The notes beneath the pieces are model-generated. The model saw nothing but the letters and a program-made list of their open reading frames with translations. It was not told the origin of the DNA and made no database searches. From assembly GCF_021401345.1 (NCBI RefSeq), contig NZ_JACBGE010000012.1, positions 62,001 through 126,000 on the forward strand: a stretch of 64,000 nt of DNA, written 5' to 3'. This document shows positions 1 to 8,402 of the stretch, in pieces (position 1 is the stretch's first letter; every line of letters begins with the position of its first letter). This DNA comes from Hydrogenophaga sp. NFH-34. GTDB taxonomy: Bacteria > Pseudomonadota > Gammaproteobacteria > Burkholderiales > Burkholderiaceae_C. The translations under genes were made by a program, and so were the position numbers.

Positions 1-304
1 GGGCCACCACCCCATGCAAACGGAAACGCGTGCCGGGCGTGGCGGAGACCGCTTGCACGCCAGCGGAGCCCCCACCCAACGCGCGGGCGACAGCGACCAC
101 GTCGGAAGGCGGCTGCAAGCGTGCCACGGGCGCCGGCAACCCGGGTTCAGTGCCCGAACCCCAGATTTGCAGACCCCAATACCCTGCGCTCAATGCCGCC
201 GCCAGCCAGAGCGACGCGGCGGTCAAGGCCGGCCAGGGATGCCGCACACCGGCCTCGTCCGGACCGTGACCGGGGGTTCGTTGGCGGGGCAATGTCCGGG
301 CCAT
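1..304 (-). CDS. gspC: GspC, type II secretion inner-membrane protein (5' part only)
   Basis: This is the N-terminal part of a gene that runs off the left edge. Read on the minus strand from the ATG at 304, it gives about 101 codons without a stop: a short Arg-rich cytoplasmic start, one membrane segment near residues 27-47 (ending GYWGLQIW), then a Pro-rich linker and the motif TPGTRFRLHGVVA. This matches the start of the GspC homology region, in which the periplasmic domain contacts the secretin GspD. An in-frame ATG at 313 is an alternative start; neither has a clear ribosome site. GspC links the inner-membrane platform to the secretin. Here it is divergent from gspG, and the roughly 90 bp between them must hold both promoters. 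Function is inferred from topology, motif and neighbours. Confidence 0.75.
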   Translation of the reverse strand, partial: MARTLPRQRTPGHGPDEAGVRHPWPALTAASLWLAAALSAGYWGLQIWGSGTEPGLPAPVARLQPPSDVVAVARALGGGSAGVQAVSATPGTRFRLHGVVA

Positions 305-398
305 GGGCTGCATGCGCGCATTATGATCGACCCGACCTCGGCCACGCCTCCTGGCGCCATGCCTTCTGGTGGCCCCAACGCTGTCTTCCCCTGTGCTT

Positions 399-866
399 AT
401 GACCGTCCCTGCCCCTCTTCGCCCCGTCTCCCGGTCGCCCCGGGGTTTGCTGCAAGGCCTTCAACGCGGTTTCACCCTGATCGAACTGATGGTGGTGCTG
501 GTCATCATCGGCGTGCTGGCGGCCCTGATCGTGCCCAACGTGCTGGACCGCGCCGACGACGCGCGGGTGACCGCAGCGCGCACCGACGTCAACAACATCG
601 TGCAGGCGCTCAAGCTCTACCGGCTGGACAACCAGCGTTACCCCACGGGCGAACAAGGGCTGGCGGCTCTGGTCAACCGGCCCACGACCCAGCCGGCGCC
701 CGCCAACTGGCGCCGCTACCTCGACAAGTTGCCGGCCGACCCCTGGGGCAACCCTTACCAGTACATCAACCCGGGTGTGCACGGCGATGTGGACGTGCTG
801 TCGCTGGGGGCCGATGGCCAGCCTGGCGGTGAAGGGGTGAACGCGGACATCGGCAGTTGGCAGTGA
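399..866 (+). CDS. gspG: GspG, major pseudopilin of type II secretion
   Basis: GspG is the main subunit of the periplasmic pseudopilus that pushes substrates through the secretin. The protein has a class III prepilin leader ending RG, followed by FTLIELMVVLVIIGVLAAL, with the conserved Glu at +5 and a 20-residue hydrophobic helix. The globular part has the usual LYRLDNQRYPT and DPWGNPYQY blocks and a calcium-loop-like end (LGADGQPGGEG). From the ATG at 399 the length is 155 residues, typical for the family. An in-frame ATG at 369 would only lengthen the leader, and neither start has a strong ribosome site. It is the first plus-strand gene of the gsp operon, divergent from gspC, and is separated from gspH by a repeat-rich gap. 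Confidence 0.95.
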   Translation: MTVPAPLRPVSRSPRGLLQGLQRGFTLIELMVVLVIIGVLAALIVPNVLDRADDARVTAARTDVNNIVQALKLYRLDNQRYPTGEQGLAALVNRPTTQPAPANWRRYLDKLPADPWGNPYQYINPGVHGDVDVLSLGADGQPGGEGVNADIGSWQ

Positions 867-870
867 ACCG

Positions 871-952
871 GGCCCCCTCGCTCCACCGCTGCGCGGGTCG
901 CTGCCCCCCGAGGGGGCGCGAATCCCGCTGGGGGCGGCCCGGCGCGGGATTC
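871..952. repeat. Composite inverted-repeat element between gspG and gspH
   Basis: Two nested inverted repeats follow the gspG stop. GCCCCCTCG (872-880) pairs with CGAGGGGGC (909-917), and GAATCCCGC (920-928) pairs with GCGGGATTC (944-952). Part of the sequence (CTCCACCGCTGCGCGGGTCG at 881-900) recurs imperfectly at 965-983. GC-rich palindromic spacers of this kind are common between genes in Comamonadaceae. They can form RNA hairpins that adjust expression of downstream operon genes, but that role is inference here. Confidence 0.6.
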
Positions 953-1003
953 CAGGCCCCCACACTCCGCCGCTACACGGGTCGCGCACGCGAAGCGTCT
1001 GTC

Positions 1004-1023
1004 ATTCCCGCGTACGCGGGAAT
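1004..1023. repeat. dRS3-like 20-bp palindrome
   Basis: A perfect 20-bp palindrome of the form ATTCCC-N8-GGGAAT, flanked by GTC and CCAGGCA. This form is identical to the dRS3 element known from Neisseria, which is a dispersed repeat and an integration target for filamentous phages. It lies between gspG and gspH, inside the operon. Confidence 0.7.
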
Positions 1024-1069
1024 CCAGGCACGGTCTTGCCGCCTGCTGACGTTCTGAGAGCACGGGGCC

Positions 1070-1540
1070 ATGCGCGATCGGACACGGGGTTTCACGCTGT
1101 TGGAACTGCTGGTGGTGGCGGCCATCGCCGCCCTGTTGAGCACCGGGGTCGTGCTCGCCATGCGCGACAGCGATGCCGATCTGCTGGAGCGCGAAGGGCT
1201 GCGGCTGTCGGCACTGCTGGAATCGGGCCGCGCGCAGGCCCGGGCGGCCGGGATTCCTGTGCGCTGGCAGGCCGATGACACCGGTTTTGCCCTGCAGGGG
1301 TTGCCATCGCAAGCAGCAGACGACCGCGACCCCGCCACCCGCAACGCCCCGCACTGGGCCTGGCTGGCCGAAGGCACGCAGGCCCGCATAACCCTGCCCT
1401 CAGGTGCCACCACCCTGGTGCTCGGGCCGGAGCCCCTGATTCCCGCCCAGACGGTGGTGCTCGAACGCGGCAACCACCGCCTGCGCCTGCACACCGACGG
1501 CCTCGGCCCGTTCGCCGTCGACCCCGAGGCCGCGCCGTGA
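1070..1540 (+). CDS. gspH: GspH, minor pseudopilin
   Basis: GspH is a minor pseudopilin thought to sit near the tip of the type II secretion pseudopilus with GspI, J and K. The protein is 156 residues and starts MRDRTRG followed by FTLLELLVVAAIAALLSTGVV, a class III leader cut after Gly with Glu at +5. The rest is a beta-rich domain of the GspH type, with a DTGF..QGL segment near residue 65. The start is fixed by the very short leader. It follows the repeat-rich gap after gspG and overlaps gspI by four bases (GTGA), so those two are translationally coupled. Confidence 0.9.
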   Translation: MRDRTRGFTLLELLVVAAIAALLSTGVVLAMRDSDADLLEREGLRLSALLESGRAQARAAGIPVRWQADDTGFALQGLPSQAADDRDPATRNAPHWAWLAEGTQARITLPSGATTLVLGPEPLIPAQTVVLERGNHRLRLHTDGLGPFAVDPEAAP

Positions 1541-1917
1541 GCCTTGCCGGGCGGCGGCCCCGGGGGTTCACCCTCATCGAAGTCATGGTGGCGCTGGCGG
1601 TCGTGGCGATCGCGCTGCTCGCGGGCATCCAGGCCTCCAATGCCCTGGTGCGCACGGCCCAGCGGCAGGACGTGCAGTGGCTGGCCCAGGTCTGTGCCGA
1701 AAACGAACTGGCCCGCCTGCGCCTGTCCCGCCAGTTGCCCGACACCGGCGAAACCGAAAGCACCTGCGACCAGTTGGGGCGCGCTTTCCGCGTGCGGCTG
1801 CGGGTGCAACCCACCCCCAACCCCAACTTCCGTCGGGTCGACGCCGACGTCGAAACGCTCGACGAGGCCGACACCGTGCGCCTGCTCACCCTGTCCACCG
1901 TCACAGGACGCTTCTGA
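1537..1917 (+). CDS. gspI: GspI, minor pseudopilin
   Basis: GspI forms the tip complex of the pseudopilus with GspJ and GspK. The 126-residue product has the leader MSLAGRRPRG and then FTLIEVMVALAVVAIALLAG, with Glu at +5. It contains a CAENEL motif typical of GspI near residues 53-58, and ends in a small C-terminal domain. The start is a GTG at 1537 inside the overlapping stop of gspH. Its own stop overlaps the gspJ ATG by one base, so H, I and J should be made in fixed ratio. Confidence 0.93.
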   Translation: MSLAGRRPRGFTLIEVMVALAVVAIALLAGIQASNALVRTAQRQDVQWLAQVCAENELARLRLSRQLPDTGETESTCDQLGRAFRVRLRVQPTPNPNFRRVDADVETLDEADTVRLLTLSTVTGRF

Positions 1918-2654
1918 TGAAGCAGCCCGTGCGCGGATTCACCCTGATCGAGCTGCTGGTGGCGGTGGCCGCCATGGCCGTGCTCACGCTCATGAGCTGG
2001 CGCGCCATCGACGGCATGGTGCGCACCCGCTCGCTCACCGAAGACCGCGGCGAGGCCCTGTCCCGGATACAGGCCACGCTGGGCCAGTGGAAAGCCGATC
2101 TCGACGCCCTGGTCGACACCGAGGAACTCACGCCGCTGTCGTTCGACGGCCGCCTGCTGCGCCTGACCCGCCGCGACGCGGCCGACCAGCCGCTGCAGAG
2201 CCAGGGCGTGCGGGTGGTCGCCTGGGTGCTGGGGCCACCCGAAGCCGACGGCACACCCCGCTGGATGCGCTGGCAGTCGGCCCCGCTGCGCCAACGCGAC
2301 GAACTGGCCCGGGCCTGGCAGGCCGCCCAGACCTGGTCCGACAGCGGCGCCCTGCCGACCTCGGACGAAGTGCCCCCGGACAGCCCCACCACCGACGGGC
2401 CGACCGCCAGCGCGGGCAGCGCTTCCGCTTTGGCCACCCTGCCCGCCACGACCTGGCAGATCTATTACCACCGCGGGCAGAGTTGGGGCAACCCGCTGTC
2501 GGCCGAAGGCAGTTCGACGGGCGACGCCACCAGCGCCAGCGATGTGCGCTGGCCCGACGGCGTGCGCCTGGTGCTGGCGTTGCCGGGGGGCCAGGGCTTT
2601 GCCGGCACGCTGACCAGCGACTGGGTCCGCCCCACGCTCAAGGCCGGCTCATGA
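1917..2654 (+). CDS. gspJ: GspJ, minor pseudopilin
   Basis: GspJ is the third tip pseudopilin. From the ATG at 1917 it has 245 residues, starting MKQPVRG, then FTLIELLVAVAAMAVLTLMSW. The family hallmark SWRAIDGMVRTRSLTE follows at residues 26-41. A Thr/Ser/Ala-rich stretch around residues 155-180 looks like an inserted loop, and an IYYHRG block follows. The reading frame stays open further upstream, but the leader peptide and the overlap with the gspI stop fix this start. Its TGA overlaps the gspK ATG. Confidence 0.93.
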   Translation: MKQPVRGFTLIELLVAVAAMAVLTLMSWRAIDGMVRTRSLTEDRGEALSRIQATLGQWKADLDALVDTEELTPLSFDGRLLRLTRRDAADQPLQSQGVRVVAWVLGPPEADGTPRWMRWQSAPLRQRDELARAWQAAQTWSDSGALPTSDEVPPDSPTTDGPTASAGSASALATLPATTWQIYYHRGQSWGNPLSAEGSSTGDATSASDVRWPDGVRLVLALPGGQGFAGTLTSDWVRPTLKAGS

Positions 2655-3658
2655 GCGCCTCGCCCCTCAGCCCGGTTTCGCGCCACCGTCACCAGCGCGG
2701 CGCCGCCCTGTTGCTGGCCATGCTGGTCGTGACCCTGGTGGCCTCGCTGTCGGCGGCCTCGCTGTGGCACCAATGGAAAGCCGTGGAGCTGGAAAGCGCC
2801 GAGCGCCAGCGCCTGCAGGCCAGCCTGCTGCTCACCGGCGCGCTCGACTGGGCCCGCCTGATCCTGCGCGAAGACGCCCGCGGCAACCGCAACAGCGGCA
2901 ATGCCGACCACCTGGGCGAGCCCTGGGCGACGCCCCTGGCCGAAGCCAGGCTGTCCAGTTTCCTGGCCGCCGACCACAACGACACCGGTGACGACCTGCT
3001 GCCCGCCTTTCTCTCAGGCGACATTCAGGACCTGCAATCGCGCCTGAACTTCCGCAACCTGGTCCGCACCACGGGCCGCGGCGCCCAGGCGCAGGCCAGC
3101 CTGTCCGAACCCGATCTGGCCGCTTTCCTGCGGCTCTACGAAACCCTCGGCCTGCCCGAAGAGGAACTTCAGGCGGCCGTGCGCCGCCTGCTCACCTCGA
3201 CCCGCAAAGCCCTGAACGATCCGGAGCCCTCGGCCTCACCGCTGATTCCGCAGCGCTTCGCCCAACTCGAATGGCTGGGCATCAGCCCCCGCAGCCTGCA
3301 GCGCCTGGCGCCACACGTGATGGTGCTGCCTCAGGTCACGACACTGAATCTCAACACCGCCTCGCCCGAAGCACTGGCCGCCAGTGTGCCCGGGCTCGAT
3401 CTGGCCAGCGCCCAGGTGCTGGCCGTGGTGCGCGCCAACGCGCCCTTCACCAGCCTGGAAACGGTCAAGGCCCGGCTCGGTGCCACGGCAGCGGCGCAGA
3501 TCACGGCCGACCGCCACAGCGTGCGGACCAACCATTTTGAAATCCGGGTCCGGCTGCGCCTGGACGCGCTGCGGGTGGAAGAACGCGCCACCGTCGTGCG
3601 CAACGGCCTGGACGTGCGGGTGCTCTGGCGCGACCGAGTGCCCTGGCCAGGCAGTTGA
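2651..3658 (+). CDS. gspK: GspK, large minor pseudopilin
   Basis: GspK caps the pseudopilus tip. The product has 335 residues, starting MSASPLSPV and a basic stretch RHRHQRG, then AALLLAMLVVTLVASLSA. As is usual for GspK, this lacks the Glu at +5 found in the other pseudopilins. The large periplasmic domain contains the SAM-like helix-hairpin region (LNLNTASPEALAASVPGL at about residues 234-251). The ATG overlaps the gspJ stop (ATGA). The open frame continues upstream inside gspJ but is not coding there. Confidence 0.92.
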   Translation: MSASPLSPVSRHRHQRGAALLLAMLVVTLVASLSAASLWHQWKAVELESAERQRLQASLLLTGALDWARLILREDARGNRNSGNADHLGEPWATPLAEARLSSFLAADHNDTGDDLLPAFLSGDIQDLQSRLNFRNLVRTTGRGAQAQASLSEPDLAAFLRLYETLGLPEEELQAAVRRLLTSTRKALNDPEPSASPLIPQRFAQLEWLGISPRSLQRLAPHVMVLPQVTTLNLNTASPEALAASVPGLDLASAQVLAVVRANAPFTSLETVKARLGATAAAQITADRHSVRTNHFEIRVRLRLDALRVEERATVVRNGLDVRVLWRDRVPWPGS

Positions 3659-3735
3659 CGCCCGATCTGGGCCACCCCGCTCACTAGAATGCGCCCAACA
3701 CCGCCGCCCGACGCCCTCTCGCTCCGCCTGCCCCT

Positions 3736-4944
3736 GTGCTGATCCTGACCCCCTCCCTTTCGCAGCCCCCACTGGCTCCCGGTGTCCCGGAGTCCTGGGA
3801 CTGGGTGACGAGCACCGACGGGCGAGAACCTCTGCGCCATGGCAGCGGCCCCCTGGCTTCGGTACCCGACGATCCGGACGTGGTGCTCTGCCTGCCGCCG
3901 CGCCGCGTGGCCTGGCACCGCGTGGTGTGGCCCAAGGTTCCGGCGGGCAAATGGCGTGCCGCCCTCGAAGGTTTGCTGGAAGAGCGCCTGCTCGACGATG
4001 TGGCCGACACCCACCTGGCCCTGCCGGCCGAACGGCGGCCAGGCCAGCCCCTGTGGGTGGCTGCCTGCCACGCGCCCTGGCTGCGCAGTTGCCTTCAGGC
4101 CCTGGAAGCTGCCAACCGGCCCGCGGGCCGCATCGTCCCGCTGATGGCTCCAGGAGCCGGGCCGGAAGGCGTGGAACACTGGGTGCATCTGGAACACGGC
4201 CAGCCCTGGGTCGGCACCCGCAGCGCCGACGGTGTCCTTCTTCTGCCGCTGCATGGCACCGAACCCGGCGCACACCCCCGGGAAACGGCCGATGTCTGGC
4301 TGGCCGAACCCGCCGCCGCACCGGCCGCCGAGCAGCGGCTGGGACATGCCGTGGCCCTGCGCACCCTGGCCCAGCAGCAGTTGCAGGCCACACAGTCCGA
4401 CTGGAACCTCGCCCAGATGGGCTTCAGCCTGAGCAAAGGTGCCCGGCAGCAACAACGGCTGCGGGCCGCCTGGCGCGCCTGGCGCTCGCACCCGGCCTGG
4501 CGGCCGGCCCGCTGGGGATTGGCTGCCTTGCTGGTGATCCATATCGCGGGTCTGAACGCCCTCGCCTGGCAGGAACGCCAGCGCCAGCGAGACCAGCAAC
4601 AACAACTGGACGCGGCGGTGCGTGAAGCGGCCCCGGGCGTGACCCTGGTGATCGACGGTCCCGCGCAGTTGCTGCGCAAAGTGCAACGCCTGCAAAGGGC
4701 CGGTGGCCAACTGGGTGCGGGCGATCTCGAAACCCTGCTCAACGCCCTCGACCCCGGCGAAGCCGCCCAACTGCCGGTGCCCCGGTCGATCGAGTTCGCC
4801 AACGGCCGCACCACACTCACTGAATGGAACGGCGACGCCGCCGCCCTCGAAGCCCGCCGCGCGGCCCTGGCCGCCCAAGGCTGGCAGGCCCGGCTCGAAG
4901 GCCCGTCCCTGGTCCTGCAACCCGATACGCCTACCACCCCATGA
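3736..4944 (+). CDS. gspL: GspL, inner-membrane platform protein
   Basis: GspL recruits the ATPase GspE to the inner membrane. The 402-residue protein has a cytoplasmic actin-like part (to about residue 250), one membrane helix near 259-276 (WGLAALLVIHIAGLNALAW), and a periplasmic ferredoxin-like part. The start is a GTG at 3736 with no strong ribosome site. The 77 bp before it contain TAGAAT at 3686-3691, a possible -10 box for an internal promoter, but no matching -35 is seen. Its stop overlaps the gspM ATG. Identification rests on size, topology and position between gspK and gspM, with family-like blocks such as RVAWHRVVWPKV. Confidence 0.88.
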   Translation: MLILTPSLSQPPLAPGVPESWDWVTSTDGREPLRHGSGPLASVPDDPDVVLCLPPRRVAWHRVVWPKVPAGKWRAALEGLLEERLLDDVADTHLALPAERRPGQPLWVAACHAPWLRSCLQALEAANRPAGRIVPLMAPGAGPEGVEHWVHLEHGQPWVGTRSADGVLLLPLHGTEPGAHPRETADVWLAEPAAAPAAEQRLGHAVALRTLAQQQLQATQSDWNLAQMGFSLSKGARQQQRLRAAWRAWRSHPAWRPARWGLAALLVIHIAGLNALAWQERQRQRDQQQQLDAAVREAAPGVTLVIDGPAQLLRKVQRLQRAGGQLGAGDLETLLNALDPGEAAQLPVPRSIEFANGRTTLTEWNGDAAALEARRAALAAQGWQARLEGPSLVLQPDTPTTP

Positions 4945-5432
4945 GCGCGCCGCCCCTGTCCGCCCGCTGGCAACAGCTTTCGCCGCGCGAACGCGCGGCC
5001 GTGGTCCTGGCCGCCGCCCTGGTGGCAGGCGCGCTGGCCTGGTGGTGGCTGCTGGCGCCAGCTCTGAGCGTGCTGCGCCAGGCCGATGAACGCCAGGCTC
5101 GCTGGACCGCGCAATGGGACCAGGTTCAGGCCCTGGCCGCGCAGGCGCGCGCCTTGCGCGCCGACGGCACACCGCCACCGCCGCGCGAAGCCAGTGTCCG
5201 CGCGCTGGAGCAGGCCACCCAGGCCCTGGGCCCGACCGCCCGCCTGAGCCTGCAGGGCGATCAGGCCACCGTGCAGTTGAACGGCACCGCCCCCGATGCC
5301 CTGGCGCAGTGGCTGGCGCAAGTGCGCATCAACGCCCGTGTCGTGCCCACCCAGGCGCGCCTGCAACGCACCCCGACAGGCTGGACGGGCCAGGTGCAAC
5401 TGGCCGGCCCCGGCCTGGAGGCGGCACCGTGA
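4941..5432 (+). CDS. gspM: GspM, inner-membrane platform protein
   Basis: GspM pairs with GspL in the inner-membrane platform. From the ATG at 4941 the product has 163 residues: a short cytoplasmic start with SPRERAAVVLAAALVAGALAWWWLL (the last part is the single membrane helix), a helical linker, and a small periplasmic ferredoxin-like domain. The start is set by the four-base overlap with gspL, although the frame is open upstream. The stop overlaps the GTG of gspN. Sequence conservation in this family is low, so the assignment leans on topology and gene order. Confidence 0.88.
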   Translation: MSAPPLSARWQQLSPRERAAVVLAAALVAGALAWWWLLAPALSVLRQADERQARWTAQWDQVQALAAQARALRADGTPPPPREASVRALEQATQALGPTARLSLQGDQATVQLNGTAPDALAQWLAQVRINARVVPTQARLQRTPTGWTGQVQLAGPGLEAAP

Positions 5433-6226
5433 CGCTGTCCCGACGGCCGGTGCAGGCCGCGTGGATCGGCGGCCTGTGCGGCCTGCTGCTGGCCCTGCTG
5501 CTGTTCGCACCGGCGCGCTGGCTGGCCCAGGCCGTGGCGCAGGGCACGGGCGAACGGGTCCTGCTGCTGCAGCCACGAGGCACTGTCTGGAACGGCAGCG
5601 CCCGGCTGGTGCTGGGCGCCGGCCGGCAAAGCCAGGACCGCACCACCCTGCCCGGCACGCTGCGCTGGCGCTGGCAATGGGGCTGGCCCGACGGCCGCCC
5701 GGCCATCGGTCTGCAGCTCGACGCCGACTGCTGCACCCGGGCCCCGCTCGCGCTGTGGCTGTCGGCCGGCTGGAAGGGCCTGCGCTGGCACACCGGCCCC
5801 ATCGACACCACCTGGCCGGCCCCCTTGCTGACCGGGCTGGGCACCCCCTGGAACACGCTGCAGCTCGACGGCCAGTTGCGGCTGCAGGCCGACGGCCTCA
5901 GCCTGCAGCGCACGGCCGGTGGCCTGCGCCCCCAGGGCCGGCTGACGCTGGACGCGCTCGGCATGGCCTCGCGCGTGTCGACCGTGCGCCCGCTGGGCAG
6001 CTACCGCCTGGTGTTCGACGCCGCGGGCGACCGCGCCGACATCGGCCTGCAGCTGCAGACGCTGGAAGGCAGCCTGCTGCTGCAAGGCCAGGGCCAGTGG
6101 CGCGGCCAGCGTCTGCGGTTCGTCGGCGATGCGCGCGCTGCGCCCGGCAAAGAGGCCGCCCTGGCCAACCTGCTCAACATCATCGGGCGCCGCCAGGGCG
6201 AGCGCTCCATCCTGTCTTTCGGCTGA
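5429..6226 (+). CDS. gspN: GspN, type II secretion accessory protein
   Basis: GspN is an inner-membrane-anchored periplasmic protein present in only some type II systems; its exact role is unclear. The 265-residue product starts at a GTG overlapping the gspM stop, has an N-terminal membrane helix (GGLCGLLLALLLFAPARWLA), then beta-rich blocks typical of the family (LLQPRGTVWNGSARLVLG near residues 46-63). It ends with the block NIIGRRQGERSILSFG, which also fits GspN. The gene sits between gspM and gspD. Confidence 0.9.
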   Translation: MTLSRRPVQAAWIGGLCGLLLALLLFAPARWLAQAVAQGTGERVLLLQPRGTVWNGSARLVLGAGRQSQDRTTLPGTLRWRWQWGWPDGRPAIGLQLDADCCTRAPLALWLSAGWKGLRWHTGPIDTTWPAPLLTGLGTPWNTLQLDGQLRLQADGLSLQRTAGGLRPQGRLTLDALGMASRVSTVRPLGSYRLVFDAAGDRADIGLQLQTLEGSLLLQGQGQWRGQRLRFVGDARAAPGKEAALANLLNIIGRRQGERSILSFG

Positions 6227-6263
6227 GCGCCGGAGCGGAACTGCATTGAATTAGGATGACCGC

Positions 6264-8402
6264 ATGAACCGTTTTCGCGAACCCGCCGGCCGCATCCTGG
6301 CCTGGGCCGCCGCCACTGGCGCCGCCAGCCTGATCGCGCTGGCCGTGGCACCCGCCGCGCTGGCCCAGGGCCGCGCGAGCGAGCCCGTGGTGCTCAATTT
6401 CGTCGACGCCGAGATCGAGGCCGTGGCCCGCACCATGGCCACCATCACCGGCCGCAATGTGGTGGTGGACCCGCGCGTCAAGGGCACGGTGAGCCTGTCG
6501 ACCGACCGGCCCGTGCCGCCCGCCAGCGCGCTGAACCAGTTCGCCGCGGCGCTGCGCCTGCAAGGTTTTTCGCTGGTGGACACCGCCGGCCTGTACAAGA
6601 TCGTGCCGGAGGCCGACGCCAAGCTGCTGGGCAACCCCGTCAACGCCGGCCCCGTGCAGGCGCTCGGCGCGGGCAACCAGATCGTCACGCAGATCTTCCG
6701 GCTCAACCACGAATCGGCCAACAACCTGGTGCCCGTGCTGCGTCCGCTGATCGGGCCCAACAACACCATCAACGTCAACCCGGGCAACAACTCGCTGGTC
6801 ATCACCGACTACGCCGACAACCTGCAGCGCATCGGGCGCATCGTCGCCGCGCTCGATGTCTCCGGCGCCAGCGACGTCGACGTGATCGTGCTGCAGCACG
6901 CGGTGGCAGCCGATCTCGCGCCCCTCGTCAACCGGCTGATCGACAGCGGCGGCGCGACCGGCTCCGCTGCGGGCGCCCAGGCGGTGGCCGACACCACGTT
7001 CAAGACCACCATCGTGGCCGACCCGCGCAGCAACAGCCTGCTGCTGCGCGCGGCCAATCCGGCGCGGCTGGCGCTGGTGCGCTCCATCGTCGCCAAGCTG
7101 GACCAGCCCGGCGGCGAAGGCACGCCGGCCGGCAACATCCATGTGGTCTACCTGCGCAATGCCGACGCCGTGTCGCTGGCGGCCACGCTGCGCGCCGCCC
7201 TGAGCGCGGCCAGCACCACCACCGCCAGCACGCCCGCCACCACGACGACGGCGACGACCAGCACCACCGCCCGCAACACGGGCACGGGCCAGACCTCGTC
7301 GGGCACCAGCAGCGCCGCCACCACGCCGGTGGCCCAGAGCGCGTCGCCGTCGACCGGCGGCCAGATCCAGGCCGACCCGGCGACCAACGCGCTCATCATC
7401 ACCGCGCCCGACCCGCAGTACCGCCAGCTGCGCGCGGTGATCGACCAGCTCGATGTGCGGCGCGCGCAGGTCTACGTGGAAAGCCTGATCGCCGAAGTCA
7501 ACGCCGACAAGGCGGCCGAGTTCGGCATCCAGTGGCAAGGCCCGCTGGGCAACGTGGGCAACAGCGTGGTCGGCCTGCTGGGCACCAATTTCGGCAGCGG
7601 CGGCAACAACATCCTCACCAACACGCTGGCCGTGGCCGACGAAGACACCAGCAGCCTCACCGCGCCGGGCACCGGCCTGAACCTCGCGCTGGCGCAGCGC
7701 CGCAACGGCGTGTACATACTGGGCCTGCTGGCGCGCTTCCTGCAGCAGAACGGCGACGGCAACGTCCTCTCCACGCCCAACCTGCTGACGCTGGACAACG
7801 AAGAAGCCAAGATCGTCATCGGCCAGAACGTGCCGTTCGTGACCGGGCAGTACACCAACACCGGCAGCAGCGACGGCTCGGTCAACCCGTTCCAGACCAT
7901 CGAGCGCAAGGACGTGGGCCTGACCCTGCGCGTCAAACCGCAGATCAGCGAGAACGGCACCATCAAGATGACCCTCTACCAGGAGGTCAGCAGCGTGCTG
8001 GCGTCGTCGGTCAGCTCCACCACCGGGCTGATCACCAACAAACGCACCATCGAATCGACCGTGCTGGTCGACGACGGTGGCATCGTGGTGCTCGGCGGCC
8101 TGCTGCAGGACGAGTACGCCGGCAGCCAGGAAAAGGTGCCCGGCCTGGGCGACGTGCCGCTGCTGGGCAACCTGTTCCGCAGCGAAACCCGCAGCCGCAA
8201 GAAGACCAACCTGATGGTGTTCCTTCGCCCGGTGGTGCTGCGCGACGCCCGCGCCACGAACAGCTTCTCGCTCGACCGCTACGAGCTCATGCGCGCCACC
8301 CAGCAATCGGCCCAGCCCGCGCCCAGCGGCGCCCTCAAGGTCAACGAAGCGCCCGTCATGCCGTCCAACGCCCCGGCGGCGCCCGCGCCCGCCGCGCCAT
8401 GA
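6264..8402 (+). CDS. gspD: GspD, outer-membrane secretin
   Basis: GspD forms the outer-membrane channel of the type II secretion system. The 712-residue protein has a signal peptide ending near residue 35 (ALAQG), the N0 domain (VVLNFVDAEIEAVARTMATITG), repeated N1-N3 domains, and the secretin beta-barrel domain. The barrel carries the signature VPGLGDVPLLGNLF near residues 627-640. A low-complexity Thr/Ser/Ala stretch at about 312-365 is inserted in the N3 region, longer than needed for the fold. The C-terminal tail is Ala/Pro-rich. The gene begins 37 bp after gspN and overlaps gspE by four bases. No pilotin lipoprotein gene is seen nearby. Confidence 0.97.
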   Translation: MNRFREPAGRILAWAAATGAASLIALAVAPAALAQGRASEPVVLNFVDAEIEAVARTMATITGRNVVVDPRVKGTVSLSTDRPVPPASALNQFAAALRLQGFSLVDTAGLYKIVPEADAKLLGNPVNAGPVQALGAGNQIVTQIFRLNHESANNLVPVLRPLIGPNNTINVNPGNNSLVITDYADNLQRIGRIVAALDVSGASDVDVIVLQHAVAADLAPLVNRLIDSGGATGSAAGAQAVADTTFKTTIVADPRSNSLLLRAANPARLALVRSIVAKLDQPGGEGTPAGNIHVVYLRNADAVSLAATLRAALSAASTTTASTPATTTTATTSTTARNTGTGQTSSGTSSAATTPVAQSASPSTGGQIQADPATNALIITAPDPQYRQLRAVIDQLDVRRAQVYVESLIAEVNADKAAEFGIQWQGPLGNVGNSVVGLLGTNFGSGGNNILTNTLAVADEDTSSLTAPGTGLNLALAQRRNGVYILGLLARFLQQNGDGNVLSTPNLLTLDNEEAKIVIGQNVPFVTGQYTNTGSSDGSVNPFQTIERKDVGLTLRVKPQISENGTIKMTLYQEVSSVLASSVSSTTGLITNKRTIESTVLVDDGGIVVLGGLLQDEYAGSQEKVPGLGDVPLLGNLFRSETRSRKKTNLMVFLRPVVLRDARATNSFSLDRYELMRATQQSAQPAPSGALKVNEAPVMPSNAPAAPAPAAP

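Noticed and set aside
3686..3691. Internal promoter before gspL (TAGAAT)
   Set aside because: No -35 box at proper distance: TTGACG at 3656 is 24 bp away, too far for a normal promoter.
6180..8306. A 708-codon minus-strand frame antisense to gspD
   Set aside because: Low-complexity composition typical of a shadow frame; gspD on the other strand has full secretin motifs.
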